Below are positions 34,691 to 46,643 of a stretch of 62,000 bases of DNA, one piece after another. Below the pieces are notes generated by a model that saw nothing but the letters and a program-made list of their open reading frames with translations, did not search any database and had not been told where the DNA came from. Position numbers and translations under genes: made by a program. Source of the DNA: Cryptomeria japonica. Its lineage: Eukaryota > Streptophyta > Pinopsida > Cupressales > Cupressaceae. Within the stretch, counting starts at the first letter, position 1, and every line of letters begins with the position of its first letter. The stretch covers positions 100,602,239 through 100,664,238 of the forward strand of contig NC_081413.1 in assembly GCF_030272615.1 (NCBI RefSeq), in the 5' to 3' direction.

Positions 34691-36686
34691 ATGAGCTCAT
34701 GGGGAAGAGAACAAAGAGAACATGAATGTCACGGGTTAGCAAGTTGTGTTACACTAGGTGATCCATGTTGGGGATGAGAGTTGGAATATTCTAGTTGTGT
34801 TTTGCTAGTTCCAATCACCCTACTGCATATGTTGTTGTCTGGTTTTAGGAATTAAGCATATTGTATAAGACTTTGTTTGTATAGTTTCAAGCATGCAATA
34901 ACCTGTATAAGACATAAAACTAAAAAACAAAATGTTTGGTTTTGGGAATATCTCATATAAGACTTTGTTGGTATGGTTTGGAGAATGCATACCCCGTATA
35001 AGACAAATATATGCCTAATGTTGAAAACATCTCGTATGAGAATTTATTTTTTCTAGTTTCAAGAATGTGTACCCCATATAAGACATATAAAAATGTTTTG
35101 TTTGGTTTTGGGCATGAAGCATATTGCATAAGAATTTGTTTTGTTTGGTTTGAAGAATGATCACCATGTATGAGACATGCAAAATACAGTACAAAGAGGG
35201 TTGTATGATATCCCCGCCCCCCTTAAGATGTCAATATATTCCTATTTTGATGTCTTAAGGAAGCTAGAAACAAGGATACAAACCTTCAACACCAAGGAGA
35301 TATCCGTTTAGGCAACATTATTGTTCATAAATGAAAGCTAAAGAGGCATTATTCTTTATGAGCAAGGAAAAGATAGTTAAAAAATAGATTTCTTACAACA
35401 AGTGTAAAGGGAATCCTTGGAGGAGATGAGATCTTTTCTCAAATAAACGTACCTCCAAGAGGATATTTTTTAACAAAAATAAAATCATCGACTAAAAGAG
35501 AGGAAGGAGAACAAAAATGCATACCTCCCCCCTATTTCTAAGTGAAAGGGATTCTTGATGAAGGATGAAACACTTTTGACCCAAATCGAAGGGCTTGCTT
35601 GTAATAGCTATACATTGCCAGGTCAAGAAGAGGTTGTAAACAAGGATACACACCTCTTGGATAAGAGATAATCCTTGAGAAAACAAACAACATCACACAA
35701 GGAATGATATCATATCATGAGAAAACACCACTCAACAAAGGAAAAGTGGATCCTTTCAAAGGATAGGAGAAATCAATGCCCCCTAAGAATAGAGACAAAG
35801 AGAAGGATTAAACAACCTCCAAGGATAGATTTATTCATAAGAGACATATTGTTTTGAGAAAGGAATAGGTCCTACCCAAGGAACACACATGTACCGGCAT
35901 GAAGGATAATTATATGCAAGAAAAGACATCATGTTATGAGACAAGAATAAATAGACTATTATGTTGCTCATTGAGTATGATTGCACCAAAAATTGTATCA
36001 CCATGAATGACAATGAGCCCTCAATAGGTAAGCTAATAATTTCACATAGTGCAAAGCAACATAATAGGTATGCTATTTATTGTTGTCTATTAATTTTATG
36101 ATACTTAAATCAATATATTGCTGTATTTTAATTTGCAAAGCTTGACATTCATTAGTAGAATGCACATAGATCTGATGATACTTGCAAAAAGTAGAATTTT
36201 CAAGATGTTGTCTATGTTTTCTTCTTCATTTAGGACAAACAAGAGAAACTTAGTTTTCATGAAGGAGGTCAAACAAAACATTATCCTGTTGTAATGCCAA
36301 ATTGGAATAAGAAGACATGGATCCAGTAGACAATGGGCGAGGGGATGTTGACAAAGAATGCAGTTGGGAACCTAGCTCTTCACTAGAAAAGTGTGATTTA
36401 TCATGACTTTCAAGACTTTGTTGCACACATCCTAAAACATGTCCATTGTATCCATTTGTAAGATTAGATATAGGTGTTGAAATGTCTAGAAGAGAGGGTG
36501 TTTTCTTAGGTGGAATTGGATTGAAGTTTAAAGACGTTCAATCAATATCTAGACATATGTTATGATAAAAAATTGAGTGTCAAATTTAGGCATCTTAGAT
36601 TTTCTACAAAAAGTTGTGAAATATAATTATCCACAATCATCCTCCAAAGGCCCCTCTTTAGGAATATCTTTAGTAAGAGATGGTGT
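34691..36686 (-). mobile_element. Element D, middle fragment
   Basis: Minus-strand DNA that is the reverse complement of the C 3' internal region (about 39650-41290) with substitutions, and collinear with F (about 51220-52800). A shared marker is the phrase read as LGQKxxILHQESLS in the shadow ORFs of all three (35492-35686, 40215-40421, 52100-52291). It has no pol. It ends at the GGTGT target site where element C inserted (36682-36686). Confidence 0.82.
36682..36686. repeat. Target-site duplication of element C (left), GGTGT
   Basis: Precedes the TGTAGCATTTAAAATTG start of C and is repeated at 44144-44148. Confidence 0.92.
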
Positions 36687-37849
36687 TGTAGCATTTAAAA
36701 TTGTCATCGGGCCAATTTACACCTCACGTTTGTGCCCCTACTTTAGCATGTCTCCCCCTCATCTCCTATCCGGGTTTGTTTGGTGCCTTAACTCCATTTT
36801 CAATGCCATATACACCTACCAAATGACTCTCTAGAGGGGTGTCCTCCTCTTTGGGTCTAATTTTGGTCCCTGATTAAGGAGGACTGGGGCGCTAGCGGCA
36901 TGGTCTCCCTCAATGGGGCCCATTTTTCAAGTGGAGGATGAGACCTATCTCTCCAGAGGGAAATGAAATAGGTGGCTTTATACGACTGTTGGAGGTCGGC
37001 CTAATTGGTAAATTCACCTAGGATATCATATATAAAGACATTTGATTAACCTAATTTCATCCTGGCAATTTCATTCAAGCAATCAAGCATTCAAACATTG
37101 AAGTATCCATCATAAAGCATAAAATTTCTAAAGATCTTCAAGGATGCATTTTCTTCATTCAACCATTGTGGAGTAAGTTACATCATTCATATGCAAAACA
37201 TGTGTATGTGATTAGGATTTTGTCATGTCTGTGCCATTTCATAAAACATATGTGATTACATTCAAGAAGCAAAGCATCATTATCAGTCATTGCAGATATA
37301 AGTATATCTTTCCATTGTTTATTTTAGTATTGGCAATATTTCATTCTAGATTAATTCCTAAACTAAGGTTTGACTTAGGCAATTTCCCTTCTCTAGTGTG
37401 CACAGGAATATGTATGGAGCTGCAATCTTCAGAATTGGCTTTATTTACAGTGATGAACCAATCCCCCATTGGAGTGCGAAAAGTGTGAAGGACTAGAGCG
37501 ACTATCATTCTGGTCCCAACAAATCAAGAGCTCCTTCTAGAAACATGTTTGAATACTCTTATATTCCTCAGATATAGGTTTTGGCTTGATTTGATGAGAG
37601 TAGCTCACTGTTTGCACATAATTACTTCAATTCTAGCCTATTGCCTTAATTTTGGCATCTTCAACAATTCAATTCAAATTGAGGGAAAGAATAGGCACAT
37701 TCAAGATCCCTAAAGGTAGATCAGAATCTAGATCTATTAGGTTTTAAATCTATCTAATTCCTATCTTTCCCTAATGTAATTGGTCCCTAAGTAAATTTAG
37801 AGGTTTTCATCCTTCTTATGGTGGAAACCCTAATTTCACCAATGTTACA
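36687..37849 (+). repeat. Element C 5' LTR (1,163 bp)
   Basis: Begins TGTAGCATTTAAAATTGTC and ends CACCAATGTTACA. It aligns throughout with 42933-44143 and, in reverse, with LTRs at 45050-46088, 49643-50823 and 41690-42896. Confidence 0.9.
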
Positions 37850-37867
37850 TTTTGGTGAACCCGACAT
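37850..37867 (+). promoter_or_regulatory. Primer-binding site of element C
   Basis: TTTTGGTGAACCCGACAT follows the LTR directly. It starts TGGTGAACCCGACA, so it differs from the primer sites of A, B and E. I do not assign the tRNA. Confidence 0.7.
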
Positions 37868-38626
37868 CTTACACCCTTATTTCTTATTTATGTTCTCATA
37901 TTTGAGTTTTTGTGCAATTTTAAATTCAAATTTACATTTACAAGTTTAATTTTCAATTGAATTAAAAAAATTTAGAGGTTAAATCAACAAAAACCCTAAT
38001 TTTTAAATTCTAAAACTGAGCTTGTGGTTTGTCTAATTTGGATTAATTATTTTAGATATGATTTAGAAACCTTTTAAATTTTAAATTTACATTCATAGAT
38101 CTCATTTTAATCAAATTACATAAATTTAAAGGTTTTAATTCATAAAAAACAATAATTTATTTTGGTTAATTGGATTTGTGGGTTGTATAATTCTTCACTT
38201 TAATTTTCAAATTTGATTTTAAGAATTAATAATGGCACTTAATAGATCTGATTTATTTGATATTTCACATATGATTACTTTGCTTTTCACTTACATTTAT
38301 CATAATCATGTGTTGGATAATGGCGTCTTTCATTTCACATTGCTTCTTTTCATTCATAGCATTTTGGCATATTGCATTTTTAGAATTTCCAAATTACTTC
38401 CTTTCAATCAATTAGATCTCAAAGCTTTAATTTTTAGTGCATGTTGTTTCATTGTGATATTTTTAGGAAAATGCATTGCATTTACAGATCACATTAAATC
38501 TTTTGTAGATCCCAATCTCAAAGATGTTAATGAAAAATCTAATACTTGCACCTCTCCTAGGTATCTAATGTGAATGAATAACACGCTAATTCTCCTATCA
38601 ATGATCTCTCTAATAGAGATCAAGCA
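37868..38626 (+). other. Element C leader
   Basis: AT-rich leader between primer site and the gag-like frame. The part from about 38100 to 38230 is shared in reverse with D at about 44930-45045. The ORF 38232-38573 is hydrophobic and matches no family I know. Confidence 0.55.
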
Positions 38627-39439
38627 ATGAAGAGAAACATGGCACCATCTTCTTCTCAAGATATTGGTTTTTCAATCTCTCTAGATCCTCCTTACTCTCC
38701 TAGAGCCTATCTTAGTCATCAAAACATATGTAGAGAAGATGATGTTATGCATTTTATTCATGATCTATCTCCCAACATAACATTAAGAAAAGATGAGGCC
38801 TTAGATGATATGGATCTTCTTTCCCAATCGACCAAAGAGGATATGCATGATGACAGAAAGGAAAATCCACCTCCACGAGATATTCCTTCTTCATCTACTT
38901 CTCCCTTTGTTCCTTCTAAACTCACACAAAAAATTTTAAATAAATTAATTTTTAATGTTCCTCCTCCTTTTCAGTTAATAAATTCCTATAGGAGTGGCTT
39001 TAACATAATATCAAAATAAGGTTTTAGAGGACAAGGACTTGGAAAATTTGAACAAGGAATTAGAGTCCCTATAAACCCTCCTACACAAGCTAGCACAGAA
39101 GGCCTAGGACATTATCATATTTTTCTTATGGATGATCTCCTTAGGATTAAATACTTCAAAGATCATCTTGCAAGACAAAAAACCTATCGTTCATCTAAAA
39201 ATGCTTTTTCTTCAAAAACTCATTTCTACTCATATCATCAAACTAATGATCACACTACCAATGATTGTCCTAATTTTCAAAATGGAATGCAAGGACTAAT
39301 TGATAAAGGCATAGTAAAAATAATAGATGATAATCCTTCTTCTTCTAACATTTTTTGTCCTACATCACAAGAGACAAAACCTAATCCTATTGATGATCAA
39401 GAGAGATTAGCAACTAGAATCTTTTGGAAATTATTTTAA
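38627..39439 (+). pseudogene. Element C gag-like frame with G-patch-like and zinc-finger motifs
   Basis: One frame, broken by a single TAA at 39017-39019. Before the stop it is Ser/Pro/Asp-rich and ends ILNKLIFNVPPPFQLINSY. Directly after it, GFRGQGLGKFEQGIRVPI resembles the G-patch-like segment of Tat polyproteins. Then a finger-like module, YHQTNDHTTNDCPNF (first ligand Ser rather than Cys), is followed by QGLIDKGIV, which is close to the gag zinc finger of element B. In B the finger comes before protease and the G-patch after it; here the order is reversed and no protease is present. Probably a gag remnant kept for packaging. Confidence 0.65.
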
Positions 39440-39606
39440 AGTATGATAAGAATGTTGTTTTTCCTTTCGTAAAGTTTCGCAATAAACATAAAGAAGGTAG
39501 TAAACATTGTATTTTTCATCATGGTGGTTCTCATTCTCTTGGAAAGTGTAAATCATTTAAGGAATTTATTCAAGAACAATTTGATAGAGCTCGCATAAAT
39601 CTTTAA
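39424..39606 (+). pseudogene. Element C second finger module
   Basis: In a different frame from the previous entry, this stretch reads KHCIFHHGGSHSLGKCKSFKEF, with a Cys-His-His-Cys pattern like the first module. F has the same module in reverse at about 52880-53010, with the HSLGKCK part unchanged, so it belongs to the family rather than to one copy. Whether it was joined to the first module by an indel repair cannot be told from one sequence. Confidence 0.6.
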
Positions 39607-41684
39607 ATTGATATTGCTCTCTTTCTTAGTGAGAAAGTAGTGCCTTAGCACTCTATTCACCCTACATGTTGCTCCTCACCCTATGACACAAGTAGTTAAC
39701 TTAACTGGGGGATCTTTGTTATAAGAGGTGATGCTTTTTCAATATCAAACATCTTGGGGAAACAACGTGGTTCATTCTTGCCTCTATACTTGGGGGGCAA
39801 GAATATTATCCTTTTCTTTCTCTTCATCTAAAGTATCACTATTCTCTTTAGAGGTTGTATTTTTCATGATTTTGATGTCTTTTCTTGCATAGAATGGTAT
39901 ATATTTTATGATTAATCTCTCTTTAAGCAAAATATGTGATCTTTCATCCTAGATCTCTCTCTTTCTCATTTTGAAGATTAACTCTTCTTTATCTAGTTGC
40001 ACTTAACATATATAAATGTATTTTCTTGCATTGGATATCTATTCATGTGAGTATATTGTGCATTTTCTTATGTCTAATCACTCCTTATAGGTTTTTTATT
40101 TCTTCTCAATTTCCCTACGCTTGGGGGGCATTCATATCTCTCTTATACCCTTTCTAAGGATCCACTTTTCCTTTGTTGAGTGGCATTTTCTTATGATTTG
40201 ATGTCATTCCTTGTTTGAATTTGTTGCTTTCTCAAGGATTCTCTCTTATGCAAGAGGTGTATGTCCTTGGCTATAACTCATTTTTCACTCGACAATCTAT
40301 ATCTATTATAAGCTTACCTCTCACATTGGGTCAAAAGTATGTCATCCTTCATCAAGAATCTCTTTCACCTAGCAATAGGAGAAAGGCATGCATTCTTGTT
40401 CTCCTTCCCTTCTTTTGGTAGAAGATGTTATGTTTGTTCAAGAAATCCTCTTGGAGGTAGATGTCTTTTGAGAAAAGACATCTTCTCCTCCAAGGATCCT
40501 CTTTACACTTGTTGCAAGATATCTCTTTTTCAACTATCTTATCCTTACTTTTAAGAGGATTCCCTCTTTAGCTTGGATTTATGACATTGTTGCCTAAAGG
40601 ATATCTCATTGGTGATAAAGGTGGGTATCCTTTTTCTTAGCTTCCTTAAGACATCAACATAGGGCTATGTTAATATCTTAAGGGGGTGGCATACATTCAC
40701 CCTCTTTGTACCATATTGTATCGTATCTTTGCATATCTTAAACGAGGTGTTCAAACTTAGAAATAGAGAAAACAAACACTTATACAAGATGCTTCATGCC
40801 CGAAGATAAAAACAACATTTGATATATGTCTTAGATGGGGTGCACATCGCTGAAACAAGAGAAAACAAACTTGTACACAAGATGTCCTCAATTCTAGGCA
40901 TGTATCTATCTTAAACGGGGTTATACATTTTTGAAACTAGAGGAAACAAACTCTTATATGAGATGTTCCTAAAACCAAATGTTCACCCCTTGGCATTTGA
41001 ATTTTCATTATATGTCTTAATTAGGTTGAAACACACTCAAAACTAGAGAAAATAAGCTCTAATATAGGGTGCTATATACTTGAAACCAGACATCACTTGC
41101 ACACATGCACGAGGATGAGTGGAACTAGAAAAGAATAGCTAGACTAGTCCTACTCTCCTCCCCAGCATGGATCACCTAGAAAAACACTTCTAGAGTGTGT
41201 ATCCATGTCCTCTATCATCATTACTCTTATGGATCACCTAGAAAAAACACCTCTAGTATATATCCATGCTCTCTTTCTTTTTACTCTCATGAGCTCATAG
41301 CTTTGCTATTAGTGGTTCATCGATGATGTGTGCTTTTCTCTTTTATGTGATCACTTGTGTTCATGAGATGGCATTTTTCAATAATGATATTAGTGGTTGA
41401 GACATTTTGATATCCAAGTCTCTTCGACTAGTTGACTTGAGGTCTTGTTTTTGGTTTTTATCTTTTGTGTTGTGTATCTTTTTTCTTTTGTCTTTGATTG
41501 TCTTTGTTTGCCTATTTTGTCTTGTCTTGTGTGCCCATGCATGCATTTGAGTGAGTTAAGATCCTTATAAGATTGGGGGCTTGGTTCCTCAAAATTAGTG
41601 ATGTATTATACTCCTTGTGGTTGTGCTCCTTTCTTTCATCTTCTTTGTCTCTCTTTTGTCTACTTTAACGCAAGTATATGCATA
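39607..41684 (+). other. Element C 3' non-coding region
   Basis: About 2.1 kb without a gene. Several direct phrases built on GTGTCTTA/CATATGTCTTA and AACTAGAGAAAACAAAC recur about every 70-90 bp at 40730-41060, forming a degenerate tandem repeat. D (34800-35170) and F (51400-51790) have the same repeat in reverse. Confidence 0.6.
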
Positions 41685-41689
41685 GTCTC

Positions 41690-42896
41690 TATAAAGTGGA
41701 AAATTGGATCCTAGTGGTTCCCCACCTAGGAGATAAAGGAAACCACTAGGATGATTTTCACTTGGGAGATACTTTACATTCAAAAGAGGGGCTTGAATCC
41801 ACTAGATCCAAATCCAAGGAGAATAAGGATGAGAATACCAAGTGGATTGCAAGGGTTGGAATGTGATTTACCCTCTTTTGTAAATAGATATGTTAACTTC
41901 TTGACTATATAGAAAAAGGAGACAAAAATGGATGAAATAGGGAGTTGTTGGTTTAGGATAGTGTTATAATTTTGGATCTGAGATATTTAGATTGATACGG
42001 ATCTACCCTGCAAATTTAGAGAAAAGTCATCGGGACCAAGTTGAAAGTGTACTTGGTCCTCCGAAAAATCCGTGTGCCGAAAAGGGTTTTTCCATCTCTG
42101 CAAATGAAGTCCAAACCTGCAATTACAGTTGTGCACCTGCAACCTATACACAGAAAATAATAGAAGAAGGGTTGTGGATAGGGGTTTGCCTCAATCAAAC
42201 CTCGGTTGAGGAATCAACCTTGAACGAAAGTAATTGTAGATCCTTAAATATAAATAATGGAAATGTATACCTTGTAGATATACAATTGATTAATGATTGT
42301 TGCTTTGCTTCTTGAATCTAATCATAAATGATGTATGAATAACATGTAACATGACAAAACCCTAACACACGCATGCTTGCAAATGAGTGTTGTAATGTTG
42401 CTCCAATGGATGAATGAGGAAGACACATGAATAAGAGAACTTGAATGCTTGATGACGATAATGGAGACCTTATGTTTGAATTTCTCTTATTCTTTTGCAT
42501 GCTTATGTATTTTCAGCTTATGCAAATGAGAGAACTAGATCCATTTTTATACTAGCTTAGGAGAATTATTTTCACCTCACTGAAGGCCAACATTGGAGGA
42601 TTTAAGTCCCCGAGAAGAAAATTAGGTTCAAGGGTCAGATGGACCCATCTTAGGGCCACCCTAAGGGGGAGAACAGGGCACCATGCCCTTGTCCTAGGGG
42701 GGACAGGGGTGCCACGCCCTTGTCCTGCCCTATCTTGGGGCCTGGATAGGGTCATGAGGAGTCATCAGGCTGAGATAGGAGAAGACTCAGGATGAAGGTG
42801 CAGAGAGGGGTCTCAATCGAGTAGAGAGATGCAGTCGCATAAGTGAGGGCCTAAGATGTGGTTGAAATTGTGAGGTCACAATTTAATGACGTTACA
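41690..42896 (-). mobile_element. Solo LTR G nested in element C
   Basis: GTCTC occurs at 41685-41689 and again at 42897-42901, flanking 1,207 bp. Its right end reads GACGTTACA on the plus strand, so it starts TGTAACGTC on its own strand. The stretch 42001-42890 resembles the reverse LTRs at 45050-46088 and 49643-50823. The left end is TATAAAG where TGTAAC is expected. There is one LTR, no internal DNA and a single duplication pair, the outcome of recombination between two LTRs of an inserted element. Confidence 0.8.
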
Positions 42897-42901
42897 GTCT
42901 C

Positions 42902-42932
42902 ATACTCCCATTGAAGTGGAGGCTAAATGAAG
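42902..42932 (+). promoter_or_regulatory. Polypurine tract region of element C
   Basis: The purine-rich stretch GAAGTGGAGGCTAAATGAAG directly precedes the 3' LTR. The intact form in F, read on its minus strand, is AAAGTGGGGGCTAAA. Confidence 0.75.
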
Positions 42933-44143
42933 TGTCATAACTTGTCACCAGGACAATTTACACCTCATGTTTGTGCCCCTACTTTAGCATGTCTCCCCCT
43001 CATCTCCTATTTGGGTTTGTTCAGTGCCTTAACTTCAATTTTGATGCCATATAGACCTACCAAATGACTCTCTAGAGGGGTGTCCTACTCTCTGGGCCTA
43101 AATTTTGGTCTATGATTAAGGATTACTAGGGTTCTAGTGCCCTGGTCCTAGGACCAAAGCGCCTAGCACTGTAGTCCCCCTCAATGGGGCCCATTTTTCA
43201 ATTGGAGGATGGGACCTATCTCTCCAATGGGAAATGAAATAGGTGGCTCTATATGACCGTTGGAGGTTGACCTAATCAATAAATTCACCTAGGATATCAT
43301 ATATAAATACATTTGACTAACCTAATTTCATCCTAGCAATTTCATTCAAGCAATAAAGCATTCAACCATTGAAGTGTTCATCATCAAGAACTTCTAGAAA
43401 TATTCAAGATTGCATTTCCTTCATTCAACCATTGTGGAGAAACATACATCATTCATAGGCAAGAATGTGTGTGTGATTAGGGTTTTGTCATGTTCATCAT
43501 GTTCATGTCATTTCATACAACATATGTGATTACATTCAAGTAGCAAAGCATCATTACTAGTCATTGCAAATCTGAGGTATATCTTTCCATTGTTTATTTG
43601 AGTATTTGTAGTATTTCATTCAAGGTTAATTCTTAAACTAGGGTTTGACTTAGGAAAACCCCTATTCCCAAACTATTTCCATTCTCTAGTGTGTGCAAGA
43701 ATAGGTATGGAGCTGCAATATTTAGAATTGGCTTTATTTATAGTGATGAATTGATCACCCATTCAAGTGTGAAAAGTATAGAGGACCAAAGCGGTCACTA
43801 TTCCGATCCCGACAAAGCAGGAGCTCCTTCTGGGAATAGGTATGAATACTCTTATATTCCTCAGATCCAGGTTTGTGGCTCGATCTGATGACTGTGGCTC
43901 ACTGTTTGCACATAATTACTTCAATTCCAACCTATTTTCCCTAATTTCAACATCTTCAACAATTCAATTCAACTTAATGGAAAAAAGAGGCACATTCAAG
44001 ATCCCTAGACTTAGATCAAAATCTAGATCTATTAGGTTTAGATCTATCTAATTCCTTTCTTTCCCTAATATAATTGGTCCCTAAGTAAATTAGTGGTTTT
44101 CATCCTTCTTATGGTAGAAACCCTAATTTTAACCAACATTATA
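42933..44143 (+). repeat. Element C 3' LTR (1,211 bp)
   Basis: Aligns with 36687-37849 throughout, with many substitutions and several indels. It starts TGTCATAACTTGTCACC and ends AACCAACATTATA, both ends slightly decayed. It is followed by the GGTGT duplication. Confidence 0.9.
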
Positions 44144-45049
44144 GGTGTATTTGTCTGAAGTGGAGAGAAGATTGTACAAACTAAAAAAGCATATTGTGCT
44201 CCAATTTATATATTCTTATTGGATTCCAAAGTAAATAATTTATTATTAAATGTGTAATGCACTGAATGATAATTGGGTTGATGATTCACTCCACCCTTAA
44301 CAATAATTTTTGGTTTTTGTTGAGGTTGAGAGACATGGTGATGATAGTGGACACCAACCTTAGGCTTCTCCACAACATAAATGGTATTGATTTTATCTTG
44401 GTTGGGTTCTTCTTTTTGGAAGAGAGAGCATTAGAAATATTATAATGATGAGAAATGGTGTCATCCTCTTCCTCTAAGGTATCTTTATGATTAATACAAA
44501 CTTTAGGAAAGGGACAATCATATATCATTAATGCTTCATCTCTAGGGGGAATGTCATTGAAATAAAATAAAGCTATGTTATCACTAGGAAAGGTAGCTCA
44601 TCCCCTGAACCAAAATAATCCTTATGGGGGAGGTACATTTTAGGAGAAGGATGAACAACATTCTCCAAAGCTTCATCTCTAGAAGTAAGATATTTGAAAG
44701 AAGTGTTTATATTCTCTTCTTGCACCAATGTACCCTCATTGGTGCGATCAATTTTGGGAGAGGCTAAATCATAGCTATGAATGAAAGGGAGAACTAAATT
44801 ATCATCATATGCATGAAAAATAACATCATGAACATCTTCAATGTAACTTGAAATTGAACTAGCAAAATAAGATAAGAACTCCATTTATCCAATGCAATAA
44901 CCAAAGCAATATTCACTCAATGTATATAATAAAATTATAAAAAATCAAATCTGAAAACATAAGTGAAAAATTATGCAACCCACAAGTCAATTTTAGAATA
45001 ATAAATTAGGGTTTTTATGAAATTAACCACTAAATTTATGTAATTCAAT
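44144..45049 (-). mobile_element. Element D, right fragment with gag-like remnant
   Basis: This is the continuation of D beyond element C. On the minus strand the stretches 44884-44573 and 44528-44286 are acidic, Ser/Pro-rich and gag-like in position, comparable to 38400-38900 of C. They have no pol motif and several stops. The stretch 44930-45045 matches the leader of C in reverse. The primer site and LTR end of D appear to have been deleted near 45045. Confidence 0.65.
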
Positions 45050-46088
45050 TCATTGGTTAGGGTTTTTCCCCCTCTTTCTAGTTGAAATTAGATGATAATT
45101 GTGAAATTTAGTTAAAACAAGGAATGATTAAATACATTGTTGAAAATGGACTGCTACAAATATCCCACGAAGCCACAAATTGAGATCTAGAAAAAATAAG
45201 ATATTTAGAACCTATTCCCAAAAGTTTGGCCTGATTTTTTGGGACTAGGTACTATAGATTCACCCTAGTCCTTCAATTTTTTCTTCGTCGAAATTTGAAC
45301 CTCTTCATCACTATTGACTCTATCAAAATCTTGGAGTACAACTCCTGAGCCCATTCCATGCACATAGAAAGAAAGGAAATAGGTTTGTCGATAGGGGTTT
45401 GCCTTAAGCTTGAATTGACCTTCAATTGAATAATGTAAATGTCGAATTAAATGCTAAGGAGATATACCTCATATCTACAATTGTTGATGATGATGCAATG
45501 ATTTTTGAATGTAATCACAAATGTTAAATGTAATGGCATGACAAGAACATGAACATGTAAAACCCTAATCACACACACATTCTTGCATGAATATTGATGC
45601 AACTTTGCTCCACAATGCTTGAAAGATAAAATGTAGCCTTGAATCTTTGAAAAAATCCTTTATGATGAATGCTTCAACATGAATAATAGGGTATGGAGAC
45701 TTAGCTTTAAATGAATTTATATGATGTATTTATGTAGGGTTCCCTAGGTAAATTACCGATTAGGCCGAACTCCAATGGTCAAGTGTAGCCATGGGGACCA
45801 AAATTTATTGGGGAGGGGGAGTACTTGGCCTATTTCAAATTGGGTCCACACTAAGGGGGACCAGGGCGTTTTGGGGCACCTTAGTCCTCCAAAATCAAGA
45901 CTAGCCAATTAATAAATAGGGGGTGATAGCCTCCGAGACAAGGCCCACCCAGTGGTATCAACAGGTGACAACGAGGTTGGAGTAAAATGGGGCCAAAATA
46001 GGCCTAGGAGGGATGAAAATGAGACATGATAAAATAGGAGCACAAATATGAGGTGTCAACTAGAATGATTACAATTTATGACACTACA
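45050..46088 (-). repeat. Element D 5' LTR (decayed)
   Basis: A reverse copy of the C-family LTR. On the plus strand it ends in TTTATGACACTACA at 46088, so it starts TGTAGTGTCATAAATTG on its own strand. The left limit is approximate. It lacks the expected LTR end and primer site. Confidence 0.75.
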
Positions 46089-46189
46089 CCTACACATCAT
46101 CTAAAGCCTCTTATTTTTCTTCTTCATCAAATCCATCTTCTTTTTCTTCCACGTCTACATCTTACTACTTCTCTATCTTTGTATCAAAG

Positions 46190-46627
46190 TCTATTGTTTT
46201 AATCTTATATTTTTTCTTTTTTTGTTTTTTCACTTGAATAAGCTCTGAACTCCCTAAGAAATCATCTCTAGAAAAATAATTTTTTGGATTAAAGAATTTC
46301 AAATTTTATAACCTTTTAAACTCTTTTTGTAACCAATGAAGATGCATTTCTAAGATTTTTGATTCAATTTAAATCAACTATCTTGAGACACATTAACAAA
46401 ATCCTCACAACCAACAAACCTTAAAAGTGAAATAAAAAGGTGCCCACCTTTCGACACTTCATAAGAATTTTTATCAACAAGAGCTAAACAAGAAGAATTT
46501 TTATTAAATTACAAAAAATATTATCTATCAAGCTTAGAACCACTCAACATAGTCCTAGCTCCTTCCATCAAGGTTTGGTTTATTCTTTTTGTATCCCATT
46601 TTGTTGAGGAGCTTAAAGAGTAATTGT
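46190..46627 (-). pseudogene. Copia pol remnant, downstream part
   Basis: On the minus strand the sequence holds decayed copia integrase, recognisable in pieces across frames: a PQQNG-like motif at about 46590-46610 and KCIFIGYKKSLKGYKI at about 46305-46350, the usual region between integrase and reverse transcriptase. Many stops and frameshifts. It is the continuation of 47109-47360 on the other side of the SINE. Confidence 0.7.
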
Positions 46628-46643
46628 CTATCAAACAATACTT
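46628..46643. repeat. Target-site duplication of the SINE (left)
   Basis: CTATCAAACAATACTT, repeated at 47093-47108. The last T is shared with the T run of the tail. Confidence 0.93.

Larger units (their letters stand above)
36687..44143 (+). mobile_element. Element C: complete non-autonomous Tat-like LTR element, inserted in D
   Basis: The LTRs (36687-37849 and 42933-44143), primer site, polypurine tract and GGTGT duplications define the ends. After removing the nested solo LTR, the internal region is about 3.9 kb. It holds only a gag-like, zinc-finger-bearing frame (38627-39606) and a long non-coding 3' part (39610-41684). No protease, reverse transcriptase, RNase H or integrase is found. 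D and F share the same layout. By eye the LTRs differ clearly more than those of B or E, so C is older. Confidence 0.9.

Noticed and set aside
40215-40421. Shared LGQKxxILHQESLS ORF in C, D and F as a real protein
   Set aside because: In D and F it is on the minus strand and in C on the plus strand, matching element orientation, but frames are short, broken on both sides and without a family; sequence homology of the elements explains it.
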